64,000 bases of DNA. Source: Cycas panzhihuaensis (taxonomy: Eukaryota > Cycadophyta). The position numbers and the translations under genes were made by a program. Positions 37,065 through 48,972 of this stretch are shown one piece after another. The notes beneath the pieces are model-generated. The model ran no database searches, had not been told where the DNA came from, and worked only from the letters and a program-made list of their open reading frames with translations. The DNA is taken from contig CM041465.1 in NCBI GenBank assembly GCA_023213395.1, positions 160,339,741 to 160,403,740 of the forward strand, given 5' to 3'. Every line of letters starts with the position of its first letter. The first letter of the stretch is position 1.

Positions 37065-37069
37065 GAGAT
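37065..37069 (+). other. Element A left target-site duplication
   Basis: GAGAT before the LTR start. The identical partner is at 43550-43554. Confidence 0.75.
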
Positions 37070-37486
37070 TGTTAAGGAGCTTTCCAAGTTTAATGGCACA
37101 AGAGAATATGATTGCATGGTGAAGGTTAATGCTAAGTTCATAATCACATGATTAAAGAAAATAAGGTTAAGGATAATTATTAATTTATGTGCATAAGCCA
37201 CATATCTCTACCAATGGGATTGGGGGGCCCATGGTCCACTAATAGGATGCTAGAGTTACTAGCCATATTTACTTATATAAGGCCAAGTAATTATAAAAAG
37301 AACACTTATGTTATCTTATTGTCTTTTAAGATTATACGAGAGTACATCTTATCTTTTGGTGATCATTAAGCTTTCCTATACTCCTTTGATATAATAGTAC
37401 TTTTGAATCCATAATAAAGTTCTTTTGAGCTCCTAGTTTCTTCTAAAAGTATTCTTTGTGTATAACCCATGGATCATATCATTGCA
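37070..37486 (+). repeat. Element A 5' LTR (417 bp)
   Basis: Begins TGTTAAGGAG and ends CATTGCA. It matches 43134-43549 and 60800-61216. It contains TTGCTTATATAAGGCCAAG-like promoter sequence (TATA at about 37271-37280) and an AATAAAG polyadenylation-like motif near 37412. Confidence 0.85.
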
Positions 37487-37488
37487 AG

Positions 37489-37500
37489 TGGTATCACAGT
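37489..37500 (+). other. Element A primer binding site (initiator Met type)
   Basis: TGGTATCACAGT, two bases after the LTR, one change from the canonical TGGTATCAGAG of plant retroelements. Confidence 0.75.
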
Positions 37501-38929
37501 AAGTTTTGGTAATCCTACAAAGGTGTTTAGGAGTGGAAAAAGGTAAAAAAAAAAGAATATCCCTTTATTAACATTCATAACCCTCATATTATATTATATT
37601 TTTTAAGTTTCAAATTTTTAGTTATTTCAATTTTTGTTTAAGGGTAGATTATATTGCTTAGTAGCTACCTTTCTTTCTATCGCATTCCTCCTCTTCCTAG
37701 GTAGATATCTCTACTTGGCACCTATCCAAATTCAATAAGAAAAGACCCTATCCTAAAGGTCTATAAATATCACAAGGATCTATCATTCTAGGCTAAGTGT
37801 ATAATGGCTTTTCTACCCTTACATGAAGAACTTCTGTTAAGTCTATTGAACTAAGACTCAAATAAAACTTGAATATGGATTTGAGACTCTACGTAGCCTT
37901 AGGTATATAGGAGAACCCTGATAAGCTCCATACCCATCATAGAATAGGTAAACCTTTAGTCAATTATCCTCTATGGTATACAAGTTAGCAATTATCACCC
38001 AGAAGATATGGAGATGGTCTTTTCTCCATAATTAGCACCCAAAAATATTCAACCAAGTTATAATAATGACAAAGAAGTTTATCATAGGGCCCGTAGAGCC
38101 AAGCAATCCTAATGTTAAAGTCTAATAAATCTCCTTTGATATGAAATCTCGCTCACATAAAGAAACTAAGTCTATTAAATTGTTATTATACATCTATCAC
38201 TGACACCATAGACCTATAAAGGGAAGGTCATAAGTTCATCAATACTTATTAGAATTAGACTTGAATCATTGAACTCGCTTTTTTAAAAAAAGAAGGAAAA
38301 GTCCATAGCCTCAAATGTGATATTAAATTTTACCTATTTCATTTTGATCAGTATATCACAGTAATAAAGACTCATGAGATCAATTTTAACTATCAAATTT
38401 TGGGGAAAATGGCATACAAGCATCCCATGGGCTCCACCAACCTATATTCTTACTTACAAGTCACTTATCTCATTTTGATAAGCTTTTCATACTCATCTTA
38501 GTTTACTAAGTGACTCTATTACTTAAAAATTAGGGTCAATAGTCTATCAACACCTCAATATCCTATTTCTCCTATTTCGTATCCTTTCTCTCATACATCC
38601 CTACTTCTTTAAAATATATATTCTATCTAATCTCTCCCACCTCTAATATCCCCTTCTTCTTGCTACATCCCACTTTGTGAAGACCTATTTTAGTTGACTT
38701 ACATTATGGCACCATCCAACTAAGGCAAGCAAATTTCTTCTTTAGAAAATGATGTCATAGATCTTAGAGTAGAGTTGAGTAGAAACCTCACACATTTAAA
38801 ATGGTAAATCACTAATATGACATAATAATTTCAAGCCCTAATTACATAACTCCCCAATCTCTCATCAACAACTACGTCTAATACCTCCCAAGGTGAAATT
38901 TCTTAAGGTGGAAACTCATCCCCCCAATT

Positions 38930-39330
38930 TCCTCATCAATAAACTTTTAATCATAAAATCAATATATCCATCTTTGATTTGGATCTCAATAAATATATTG
39001 CTCATACCTAAATTAGTAGGTTAGACTCATACTTCATACTTAACTAAATATCCCAAGTAGATCAGTTTAAATTTTCTTCTATTCACCTAGAAGGTAAAGC
39101 ATACCAGTAGTACAAATGATGGGCTAGGGAGTATCATACAAATTAAACATGGGATGTTTCTACAAATGTTCTTTTATATAGTATGAGAAAACCTAGAACC
39201 AATCATTTTTTAGTTAGCTTATCTAATTAAGATAGTCTACCTCGATTAAAGCATAAACTAATGAATTTCAATCCATTTATAATCAAGTCACTCAACATCT
39301 TAATAAGTAGACACTTACTAAAACTTATAT
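38930..39330 (+). pseudogene. Element A gag remnant
   Basis: Through stops it reads LDSYFILN, ISQVDQFKFSSIHLEGKAYQ, YKWWARE, matching the chromovirus gag core (LDxYFxLN, VxxAxxHLEGxAxxWY). Further downstream, NPFIIKSLNILI is consistent with its C-terminal part. 37501-38929 upstream is leader or decayed gag with no clear motif. Confidence 0.6.
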
Positions 39331-39653
39331 AACTAGACTAAAAGAATAGATATAAATAAGGCTAAAGACCATCTCTCCTCCCAACCTTAAGAATGTTATC
39401 AATGCAGCTAAGGAAATGGAAGAAAAATTTATAGTAGAATAAATAATTAGTTTTAAAAGAGAATCAACATGGTCTAGTCACCTAAGGTAATCAGATCCTT
39501 ATAGCCCCCCAAGGTTCTAAATAAATAATTATATAAGATAATTAATAGAATGTTAGTAGAACAACTAATAGAAAGATTACTAACAGAATAGTCATCAATA
39601 AGAGTTTCCATATTAGAGACACACCAGTGCAGTGAAGTAGGTCTCTACACTTA

Positions 39654-39960
39654 GTGTGTGAAAAAATGGTTTATGGTAGAGTTTATAAAGCTAGAAAAGT
39701 AATATTTACCATTGACCCTAATTCTGATTCAAAAGATAAAACTAAAGAAGAGCCTCTACTAGAGTCCCCTCCATTGCTAAAACTTGAGCTTGTTCTTAAA
39801 TCTTCCTTATCCATTGTTTCTTCTCTTATCTATCCTAAACCATTATGTGTAAGAGGGACTTTAAGGAATACCCATATTATAATCTTAATCGATGATGGTG
39901 CATCACTGAACTTCCTTGATATTACAGTCGGTAAGTAATTAAACCAATATATTGAACCAA
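39654..39960 (+). pseudogene. Element A retropepsin remnant
   Basis: Ends with CVRGTLRNTHIIILIDDGASLNFLD, the chromovirus protease pattern (VLIDxGSTHNFID) with Asp-Asp-Gly-Ala in place of Asp-Gly/Ser-Gly-Ser. The upstream acidic linker (DPNSDSKDKTKEE) separates it from gag. Confidence 0.65.
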
Positions 39961-40469
39961 ATATAGGTTTTAATTACTCTCTACTCAGTCATTATAGCCT
40001 TCACTATACTGGGATTATTTGAAATCTTTAAGTTCAAATTAGCACTTAACAATTCTAATCTAACTTTTATGCCTTATCTAGTAGGGACTTAGATATAATC
40101 TTTGGAATCCAATGGCTCTAAACCCTAGGAACTTATATACTAACACTTCTCTAAGTAATCCCTTTATAATTTTTAAAGACCAATTTGAATAAACACATAA
40201 ATTATATAGTCTCCAATCCCTAGAAAATAAACTAATCTCTCCTAACTAAATGAGTAAAAAACTTAATGGGAGTCCTGGTTATATTGTTTGAATTAATAAC
40301 ATTCAACTATAATTAGAGGTTCATCTAGATATCTAAACAATCTTCACTAAGTACCAGTCTTTTTTTTATCCTCTACCAGGTAGCCTTTTCCCAAATCATG
40401 GATTCCACCACACTATTGAATTAACGCACCCACACAACCCCATCATCTTATAACCATTTCAAAACTTGC

Positions 40470-41050
40470 AATTTCAAAATAATGAGATTAAGCATATCAT
40501 AATTAAACTCTTGGATATGGGCATCATTTAACCTAATAAGAGCCCTTATGCTGTACTTATTATACTTGTTAAAAAAAAATATAATTCCTTTCAGCTCTGT
40601 GTCGATTATAGAGAACTTAATAAACTCACTATAAAAATAAGTTATGAACCCCTTGAATAAATGACATCTTAGATAAAATCCATGGGGTTACGTTTTTCTT
40701 AAAACTAGACTTACAATCTAGGTATTATCAAATTCCCATAACACTAAAGGATAATCATAAAATTGTTTTCAGAACCCACCATGGCCATTTTGAATTCTAG
40801 GTCATACTCTTTGGGTTATGTAATACTCCTACTACTTTCCAAGATCTAATGAATAAATTTTTTTTACCCTACCTTCAAAAATTCATCATCATTTTCTCTG
40901 ATGATATACTCATATATAATACCACCATGGCCCTATATGTCCAACATTTGGAGTCTACATTATAGATTCTCAAGCAAAACTAATTATATACCAAAATGTC
41001 AAAATGTAAATTTAGTAAAATTGAATTATAATACCTAAGGCATATCATCT
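40470..41050 (+). pseudogene. Element A reverse transcriptase
   Basis: LLDMGII and SPYAVLIILVKKKY precede FQLCVDYRELNKLTIK, then FFLKLDLQS, FRTHHGHFEF, LFGLCNTPTTFQDLMNKFF and FIIIFSDDILIYN (active site SDD; the family has FFDDILVYS). LSKCKFSKIELXYLXHIIS follows. Stops and small indels are frequent. Confidence 0.8.
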
Positions 41051-41720
41051 CCATGGAAGGGGTACAAGTAGACACCAACAAAATATTAGTTCAATGGCCC
41101 ATACCAAAAAACCTCACACAATTAAGGGCTTTCCTTAGATTGATTGGATTCTACTATTGTTTTGTCAAAAATTATGCTTCTATAGTAGACCATCTAATAA
41201 ATTTACTATATAAAGATTTGTTTCAATGGTCATCAGGTGCTATAGATATATTGAATTACCTAAGAATACTCATGTCCTCCACACCAGTCCTTACTATTCC
41301 TAATTTTTCATAACCTTTTCAATTAGAATGTGATGCCTCTAAAGTTAGGCTAGGATTTGTCCTTATATAGAATTCCTATCCTATTGCATGTGAAAGCCAG
41401 AAGCTCAAATATTGCAAGTGTCACCTATTAACATATGAAAAGGAAATTAGGACTATTTCCTCATGGAGTGGATAAGTGGTGCCAATATCTTATTACATCC
41501 AAGTTCACCATTTTAACTAACCACCATAGCCTCCAATGCCTAACAAACCAACCAATTCCATTAGAGGAATAGGCCAAGTGGGTCGACAGACTTTAGGTTT
41601 TTAACTTTTCTATCTCTTATAAAAAAGGCAAGGATAATGTCATTATAAATTCTCTTTCTCATCTTCCAACAAAACTAGCCATTTATGCCATCTCCCTCCC
41701 TAACACTCCTAGCTAGAAGA
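41051..41720 (+). pseudogene. Element A RT thumb and RNase H
   Basis: The open stretch 41053-41313 reads MEGVQVDTNKILVQWPIPKN, LRAFLRLIGFYYCFVKNYAS, DLFQWSSGAIDIL and MSSTPVLTIPNFS. The RNase H core then starts ECDASKVRLGFVL, then PIACESQKLKYCKC, KFTILTNHHSLQCL and VFNFSISYKKGKDNVIINSLSHLP. The motif order is that of chromoviruses (CDAS, ESRKL, TDHQSL, GKxNxVADALSR). Confidence 0.8.
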
Positions 41721-41859
41721 CCTCATCTATGACAATAAATCGCAAGTTGATTTTGTTGTGTGGGCTAATAAAGTCTAGAACCATAAATAATGGACTCTAT
41801 ATAACAATTACCTTTTATATCAAAACAATACTTTTTTCCATCCAACATCACTTTTCATC

Positions 41860-42700
41860 CCTTACACCCTAGCAAAATATCACAATAGCCCTCTTGGTGA
41901 TCACTTGGGGTTTGATAAAACATACCATCAAATTTGATTAAACATTTATTAGCCCCATATAAAGTCTACCATCCTTATATATGTCTCAAAACATGAAACA
42001 TGCTAACAAAATAAGATAGAGACTAAAGCCCAACTTGGCCTCCTCCAACCCTCAAAAATTCCCCAAGGTAAATGGTAATACATTATCATGGATTTTATTA
42101 CTAGGCTACCATTATCTATAGGATATGACTCTATTTGGGTCATCAATGATTGCTTAACTAAGTATGCTCACTTCTTACTAGTTCATACACCTTATAAAGA
42201 TCTTTGATTAGTTGATTTCTATATCTAATTTATCTTTTGCTTTCATGGATTACTATCCACAATTGTCTCTGACCATAATCTAAAATTCACATGCATATTT
42301 TGACAAGAGTTTTTTCAAGCATCTAGAACTTCTTTTAATATGAGCTCATTGTATCATCCCCAAATAGATGGACAATTAGAGGTCCTTAATCAAACATTAG
42401 AAATATACATATACTACTTTGTATTAGACCATCAAAATTGTTAGACTTCTTGGTTAGCATTTAGTGGAATATTGGTATAATTCTTTCCATCAATATTCCA
42501 TTGGGATGACTCTACTTATGGATCTTTATGGATATCCCCCACTAACACACCATATGCTAGCTACCAATCTTTTAGTTGTGGAAGCACAACAAAAACTTCA
42601 AGACATGGATCAAATCTTGCACACTCTTAAGAAAAACTTAACATCTGCTTAAAATCAAATGAAACAATTGGCTAACTACCATAGGTCTAAGAGAGTATTT
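41860..42700 (+). pseudogene. Element A integrase core
   Basis: An H/C zinc-finger trace is followed by MDFITRLPLSIGYDSIWVINDCLTKYAHFLLV (first Asp), LSTIVSDHNLKF (second Asp), SFNMSSLYHPQIDGQLEVLNQTLE (Glu), then through stops EYWYNSFHQYSIGMTL and YGYPPLT. This is the standard gypsy integrase layout. The catalytic Asp-Asp-Glu are recognisable although the frame is broken. Confidence 0.8.
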
Positions 42701-43133
42701 GTTGTGGGTGATTTGGTCCTCCTTTGTCTCTAGCCTTATAAGTAATAATCCCTCCACCATAATAAATCCCACAAACTAAGCCTTTACTATTATGGTTCCT
42801 ACAAAGTTCTCTAAAGAATTGGTGAAGTTGCCTATGTTTTAGACCTTTCCCTTGACTCCAAAATCTATAATATCTTCCATGTGTCTTACTTAAAGAAATA
42901 CCTTGGAAAAACTATTATCCCTTAAACAACCCTACCCATCCTCCATGAAGAAGAAGTCCTTATGATTCTTCTAATGGATATTCTAAATTCTCACTAGTGT
43001 TATGTATAGAATATAACCATTTCTGAGTAATTAGGATAGTGGGTTAGCTATGATCCTAAGAGTTAGAAGAATTTATCTAGCAATATCTATATCTTCAATG
43101 CTTTAAGGACTTAATGTCTTAGGGAGAGGGACC
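42701..43133 (+). pseudogene. Element A integrase C-terminus and chromodomain-like tail
   Basis: GDLVLLCL, HKLSLYYYGSYKVL, RIGEVAYVLDLSLDSKIYNIFHVSYLKKYLG and EEEVL precede a degraded chromodomain with WVSYDPKS. The following acidic/basic end is decayed. A purine-rich AGGGAGAGGGACC (about 43120-43132) directly before the 3' LTR is the likely polypurine tract. Confidence 0.65.
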
Positions 43134-43549
43134 TATTAAGGAACTTTCTAAGGTTAATTGCATAAAAGTATTTGATCACATAGAGAAGGTTAATACTAAA
43201 GTCACACTCACATAATTAAGGAATAGAAGGTTAAAGACAATTATTAATTCATGAGTATAAGACACATATCTCCAATAATAGGATTGGAGGGCTCATAGTC
43301 TACTAATAGGATGTTAGAGTTAGAGACCATTTTGCTTATATAAGATAAAGAAATTATAAAAGGAACACTTATGCTATCTTATTGTCTTTTAAAATTGTAC
43401 AAGAGTGCATCTTATCTTTTGGTGATTATTAAGCTTTCTTGCACTCCTTTAATATAATTATGCTTTTGAATCTGTAATAAAGATCTTTTGAGTGCTTGGT
43501 TTCTTCTAAAAGTGTTATTTGTATAGAATCCATAGATCAGATTATTACA
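43134..43549 (+). repeat. Element A 3' LTR (416 bp)
   Basis: Begins TATTAAGGAAC (TG to TA change) and ends TATTACA. It pairs with 37070-37486, and GAGAT follows as target duplication. Confidence 0.85.
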
Positions 43550-43959
43550 GAGATCCAGACTATGGTTCTTGTATGTTATTATCTTCAGACAGTACTAGTG
43601 TTATAGGTTCAACCCATATGTATTCAAATGTCTAACAACTTTAGGGGTTTATTTTTATAATTATAGTAGTCTCAATGATTTTTTACTATATTACTTCAAA
43701 AGTGCAATAGTCTCAACATTTTTTTTTGAAATTAATATTTTTTATAATGGATGTTATATAGATGGATAGAAGGAGCTTGCTAGACACTAACATAGGATTG
43801 TTTAGCTCTATATGTCCTTTAATAAACTTCTTTGTTAATATTATTGCTTAACCCGATATCTTTGGGTGTACTATTTATAGAGGAATATGTGTCCCCCTAA
43901 GGTCAACAACCATGCAAAAGTATTTATAAAAGGTATCTTCCAAGTGCTAACTATTAACC
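43550..43959 (+). other. Former host flank of element A, duplicated
   Basis: About 410 bp 3' of element A, repeated at 61217-61617 after the second LTR copy. No coding content was recognised. Confidence 0.7.
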
Positions 43960-44070
43960 AATAATTCTCTAAGTAACCCCTTTATAACGTTTAAAGACTA
44001 ATTCAGACAAACCCACAAATTGTATAGTTTCTAGTCCCCACCAAATAAATTAATCTCTCATAAGCAAATA

Positions 44071-44087
44071 AGTAAGCAACTTAATGG
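44071..44087 (+). other. LINE target-site duplication, left
   Basis: AGTAAGCAACTTAATGG, perfectly repeated at 44941-44957 after the poly(A). Confidence 0.95.
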
Positions 44088-44801
44088 CCGGTTGGCTCTT
44101 GGTACATTTGGAAAGAACGAAATAGAAGGATCTTTGAGGGAAGAGAGAAGGATTGCTTGACCCTGCTAATAGAGATAAGAAAAGGCATCTCAGAAATGCT
44201 AGTTATGCCTAAAGGGGATAGGATTCCAGAAGGGGAAGAAGGTGTTATAAAAGAGTGGGGCATTATCCCCCAGAGGGGGGCCAGGGAGAGGAGCAGGGAT
44301 GTTAAATGGCATCCTCCAGATATTCAATGGGGAAAGGTGAACTTTGATGGAGCGGCCAAGGGTAACCCCGGAGAGGCAGGTGGGGGAGGCCTATGTAGGG
44401 ATCATGGTGGCAACTTGAGATGGGCCTTTGTGGAGTATTTAGGGGTCCAAATGAATCAGAAGGCTGAGGTGAGGGCGATGCTGAGAGCGATAACCCTGAT
44501 GGACGAGGAGGAAGCCCATAAGGTAGTCATAGAGGGTGACTCTATGTATGTTATAAAATGTTTGAAGGGGGAGGCGGACCCGGGATGGGACAACATAGAT
44601 ATTTTTAGGGATGTCTAGGATATTTTGAGATCTAAAGCTGGTGTACAGATTCAGCATACGCTTAGGGAAGGGAATTCGGCAGCTGATTGGCTGGCAAACT
44701 GGGCTGTGTTAAATAAGAGTACAAGGGTTTGGAAAGGGGAATACCCGGAGGAGTTACTGAGACTGGTCAGGGCTGAAGCACATACAGGGGAGGCTAACTG
44801 A
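44088..44801 (+). pseudogene. LINE ORF2 C-terminus with archaeal-like RNase H
   Basis: The frame is open from the truncation point: WYIWKERNRRIFEGREKD, a linker, then HPPDIQWGKVNFDGAAKGNP (Asp), GGGGLCRDHGGNLRWAF, MNQKAEVRAMLRAITL (Glu), VVIEGDSMYVIKCLKGE (Asp), and after one TAG at 44616-44618, HTLREGNSAADWLANWAV (His-like region and final Asp) to TGA 44799-44801. Plant L1 elements are known to carry such a C-terminal RNase H. All acidic catalytic positions are retained. The single stop suggests a rather young insertion in very old DNA. Confidence 0.9.
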
Positions 44802-44940
44802 GGAGGATGGGAGACAGTTATTGGGCTAGACCATGGGCCTGTCATGGTCATATTTGCTAAGCCAATTGGCTTGATGTACAGGTTTTGGGGACCCAGTTAA
44901 AACCCCTATAATATCATTTTTTACCCTATAAAAAAAAAAA
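44088..44940 (+). mobile_element. 5'-truncated L1-type LINE insertion
   Basis: A 17-bp perfect target duplication brackets 853 bp that end in an A-run (about 11-12 A). Only the last part of ORF2, the RNase H, plus a short 3' UTR is present, the usual outcome of incomplete target-primed reverse transcription. The host sequence on either side (CTCATAAGCAAATA; GAGTATGG) is the copy of 40230-40275. Confidence 0.95.
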
Positions 44941-44957
44941 AGTAAGCAACTTAATGG
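44941..44957 (+). other. LINE target-site duplication, right
   Basis: Identical to 44071-44087. Confidence 0.95.
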
Positions 44958-45583
44958 GAGTATGGATTATATTATTTAAAATAACAATATTCAACCACAA
45001 CTAAAGGTTCATCTAGATATCCAAATAGTCCTCACTAAGTATTAATATATTTTTATCCTTTATCTGGTAGCCTTCCCCCAGATCATGGATTCCACCATAC
45101 TATTAAATTAAAGTAGCCACAAAATCCCATCAACTTATGACCATAGTAAAACTCATATTTTCAAAAGAATAAGATTGAGCGTATCACAACTTAACTCTTG
45201 GATATAAGCATCATTCAACCTAATAAGAACCCTTATGTTATACCTTTTGTACTTGTTTAAGAAAAAGATGGTTTCTTTTAGCACTATATCAATTATAGAG
45301 AACTTAATAAACTCACTATTAAGAATAAGTTCCCAACCCCCTGAATAGATGACATGCTGGATGAAATCCATGGGGCTATGTTTTTCTCAAAACTAGACTT
45401 ACAATCTAAGTATTATTAAATTCTCATAGCACCAAATAACAAGTATAAAATGGCTTTCGTAACCCACCATGGCTATTTTAAATTCCAGGTCATGTCCTTT
45501 GGGTTATGTAATACTCTTGCTACCTTCCAAGCTTTTATGAATAAAAATTTTATGCCTTACCTTCAAAAATTCATCATTATTTT
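44958..45583 (+). pseudogene. Element B (duplicated chromovirus) RT, first part
   Basis: Copy of 40265-40885. Motifs: INYRELNKLTIKNK, DDMLDEIHGAMFFSKLDLQSKYY, MAFVTHHGYFKFQVMSFGLCNTLATFQAFMNKNFM and LQKFIIIF. It breaks off at the solo LTR, inside the active-site segment, and resumes at 48233 with FDDILIC. Confidence 0.8.
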
Positions 45584-48227
45584 TATTTCGATCAACTATA
45601 CCCTTCTCTGGATAATGGCCAGCTCTCTTTCCTTTTATTTATTGATGGGGTTTAGTTGCTTGATTGCATGATAGTATATAGGTTGTTTGGAATTACAACT
45701 ACTTAAAGTCATATTGATTATGATTATGCTTATCTTATATTACCAATGATTAAAAGATCATTATAGTGTCTGATTAATTAAGGCCCACATAAAGTGTTCC
45801 TGCTTCATTAATCTTATCAATCTAGTTACTGGCTATCCCTCTAATGACTTGATTAACTTTTTGTTCGACTAAATTATTATTTTGTGATGCCTTTTCTCTT
45901 TGGAATTTTTAAATTCTAGTAATGAAATCTTTATTTTTATTCAAAAAATAATTGTCATGTTTTTCACAATAATTATTACACTTTTTACAACATTTGTCTA
46001 TTTTTTCATAGTATTTATCATATTTTTTATAAGATTTATCACACTTTTGATAGTATTTATTGTATTTCTCATTGTTTGTCATATTTTTTTATAGCATTTG
46101 CTATATTTTTTGTTGTTTATCATATTTTTCATCTTTTTGCCCACCAAAAAAAAAAATAATACCAATGGTAAGCTACAATTTTTGCTATTGGGATTTCTTC
46201 TTTGTGGATGCCCGTAGCTCCTCTTCCCCTTAGATTCAGCTCTAGTTTTACCCATCATCTTAGACTATAAATAAGGAACTCTCTTATAATGTTAAGCATC
46301 TTATAAAGGACAAGTTAGAGGTAGAACTTGGATCTTATATATAGTATCTTAGAACTTGTAGCTAAGCTAGGGAGATTAGGGAAGGAAGTTAGGATCATGT
46401 TAAATTTAAGAATATTCTATAGAATATTTTATAGGTTTTCATCATTGGAGATAAGCCTTGAAGAGATTTGAAGAAAGAGACTAAGGAAGCTTGTTGCCTA
46501 GGTTTTGAAGAGTCTTCACTTTCAAGTTGTGTTGCATGTCTTCCAAGTTTAAGAAGTCATCAAGAGTTGGAGTTGAAGGTATCTTTTTCTTCATTCTCTC
46601 CTTCTTATCTTATATTTCCTTATTTCCTCATTCTTTTCTCTTCTTCTTCTCAAACTTTCCCCTCCTTTTTTATCTTATTATCCCCTTCTTTCTTTCAATT
46701 GGATTGAAAGATAGACTCAATAGTATATTATAGGCCAAGTACACTGATCTAAGGCACTTTCCTCCTTCTACTAGTAGTCCTTTTTAGGTAAACTTGTGTA
46801 TTGTTCAAGTTCTTTCTTTTATTTATTATCTTTGTTATAAAGTAGTAAAAGGAAGAATTTTGAATGGTTTTCTTCTTTAGTTTCATTTTTCTCAAGATAT
46901 TGAGGAGTCTTTCTATGGTTAATTTTCTAGCTTTCCATTAGTTAGAATATTTACCTCTCTCTTTCAAGTTCTTAGTTATAAGATAGGCTATCATTTGAAG
47001 GCAATCAAGGACTATATCATTAGGCAATCTTCTTTATTTTTATTTATTCTTTGCTTCTATAATTTTTTCAAGTCCTTTCTCTTTTCATAAAAGCAAAGAA
47101 GCTAGAATAATCATAAGAATAACAAAAGAACCTTTTAATTTCTATAGGTTTTACTTTATTTCCTTTTAGAAAGAGGAATAGAAAAATAAAAGGAGCATTT
47201 AGAGTTGCATTTATAAATCAAATAGCACATAGCCTATATTAGGGTACGCATTCATACTTAAATTGCTTTGCTCTATGTTTTGACTACCTACTCATGTAAA
47301 TACAAAAGTACATATAAAGGTGTATTTAGGGTTGCTTCCTTCTTGATACCCCTAGGTAGGCCTACTTCTATTCACTAGGACCTTATTGATTGACCAGGTA
47401 GTGATGGCCCCATCATATCAATCATATCCTTCCTTTAGAAGTAAATGTGTCATATTATGAAGGAGTCTTTAAGTGATAGGGCCTTCACCTCCTCGGCATA
47501 TTAGACTCTCCCTCCTTTAGAAGTCATCTTACTTCCAACCATGTTTTGAACGCTAAAAGTGGTAATCTCCTATCATATTTTGGGTTGAGAATAACTTCCT
47601 CATTCTTCTTCACCTCTAAGTATGAGATTCTACTAGAGTTAAATATGGGCATCCCAGATCCATCAATCTTCATATGTGGATCATCATCAAGTGAGTGAGT
47701 CCTTAATGGCTAACCCTTAATAGGGTTATTAATCTAAGGCATGACCTCTCTTGGATCCTCATACTTGTCAATCCTCCTAATCCTTAGTATAACTTTATGT
47801 AGTTTCCTCTTTTTAGATGGGCTAGAGGTTTAGGTTAAGACCCCTTCTCCAACTTGAAATATAGAAAAGGTAGAAGAGTCAGAAGCCATAGGATATTAGT
47901 TAAGGAAAACTTTCCCTTAATACACCCCTTGCTAAACAAGGGATCGATTACTCTTCTCCCTAATAGAAAGGGATTTTAAATTTTGGTTTATTTATTATAT
48001 ATATATATTTTTAATTTAAAATATTTTTAGTTTTCATGCACAAAAGGAAAAAAGTGGGGTAAATCAAACAAACACCTTGTAACTTGTACCTTGAAATTTT
48101 TTATTTTGAACCTAGAAAAATCATCCTTATTTCCTTAAATAGAGTCGAAAGTCCTTGTTGAACCTAATTACTTTAAAACTCTTATCTTTGAGCTAACTTG
48201 GTCAATTAGGCCCCCCAACCCAGAATA
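45584..48227 (+). mobile_element. S2: solo LTR of the E4 family (2644 bp)
   Basis: Full-length match to the E4 5' LTR, starting TATTTCGATCAAC (ex-TG) and ending AACCCAGAATA. The 5 bp before (ATTTT, 45579-45583) and after (ATATT, 48228-48232) are an imperfect target duplication. Removing the insert restores the spacing of the first copy at 40875-40897 exactly (23 bases in both). No internal sequence or second LTR is present, so it is a product of LTR-LTR recombination. The reading frames in it (46468-46733) are not genes. Confidence 0.85.
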
Positions 48228-48232
48228 ATATT

Positions 48233-48664
48233 TTTTGATGATATACTCATTTGTAGTGCGACCATGACCTTACATGTTTAACATCTAGACTTTGCCTTAC
48301 AGATTCTTGAGCAAAACTAATTATATGTCAAAATGTGAATTTGGTAAAAATGAATTACAATACATATAACATATCATCTCTATAGAAGGGATATAAGTAG
48401 ACCTTGATAAAATATCAGTCATTGCTTAATGGCCCATGTTAAAAAACTTCATACAATTAAGGGCTTTCCTTGGATTGGTTAGATTCTACCATTATTTTAT
48501 TAAAAATTATACTTTTATAGCAGCCCCTTTAACAAAGTTACTATATAAATATTTGTTTCAATGGTCACCAGGTACTACATTTTTATTTGTTCACCTAAAA
48601 ATACTCATGTCCTCCACACCAATCCTTACCACTCTTAATTTTTTATAACCTTTTTAATTAGAAT
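48233..48664 (+). pseudogene. Element B RT end and RNase H start
   Basis: FDDILIC and the KCEFGKNELQYI region are followed by 48436-48648: NFIQLRAFLGLVRFYHYFIKNYTFIAAPLTKLLYKYLFQWSPGT and LKILMSSTPILTTLNF. Copy of 40895-41324. Interrupted at 48664 by the copia element and continued at 58987. Confidence 0.8.
48660..48664 (+). other. Copia target-site duplication, left
   Basis: AGAAT, repeated at 58982-58986. The first copy of the segment (41327-41331) has AGAAT once. Confidence 0.9.
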
Positions 48665-48961
48665 TGAAAAGAGTGGATCTATCCTTCATCTCCATGCACT
48701 AAACACAAAGGCAAACATGGGAGCAAGAGAGACTTGAGAGAAAGAAAGTAGCTCTCACAAAATGAGGAGGCAAGAATGAATCTCCTCCATTGAGCTTTAC
48801 TTTTATATTGAGAGAGGGAGCATTAGAGTTAGGTGAAATGAAATTGCACATAATGCACATGAAAGTGTATTTCACTTAAGTGATCTAATTTAAAGTTCAC
48901 TTAAGACCCTTTTTCGAAATAATCAACTAATGTAATGACCTTATATCATTAACCCTTTTCA
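48665..48961 (-). repeat. Copia 3' LTR (297 bp)
   Basis: Direct repeat of 58685-58981. On the plus strand starts TGAAAAGAG and ends CCCTTTTCA. Confidence 0.95.
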
Positions 48962-48962
48962 A

Positions 48963-48972
48963 TCTCCCCCTT
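48963..48972 (-). other. Copia polypurine tract
   Basis: The minus strand reads AAGGGGGAGA directly before the 3' LTR, the expected second-strand primer. Confidence 0.75.

Larger units (their letters stand above)
37070..43549 (+). mobile_element. Element A: decayed full-length chromovirus (Ty3/gypsy)
   Basis: Two LTRs of 417 and 416 bp, a perfect 5-bp target duplication (GAGAT), an initiator-Met-type primer binding site, and gag, protease, RT, RNase H, integrase and a chromodomain-like C-terminus in order. All reading frames carry many stops and LTR divergence is high by eye, so it is an old copy. Its 3' two-thirds (40145 onward) plus 410 bp of flank is duplicated in tandem as 43960-61617. 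Confidence 0.85.
40145..43959 (+). repeat. Tandem duplication, first copy (about 3.81 kb)
   Basis: Runs from within element A (just before RT) through its 3' LTR and about 410 bp of flanking DNA. Every part has a colinear counterpart in 43960-61617. The junction near 43955-43962 passes from flank sequence (AAGTGCTAACTATTAACC) directly into the copy of 40147 (TTCTCTAAGTAA). Confidence 0.8.

Noticed and set aside
46468-46733. Frames rich in Phe/Leu/Ser resembling membrane proteins
   Set aside because: They lie inside the solo LTR S2 in a pyrimidine-rich tract. The equivalent place in the E4 LTR is not conserved as protein.
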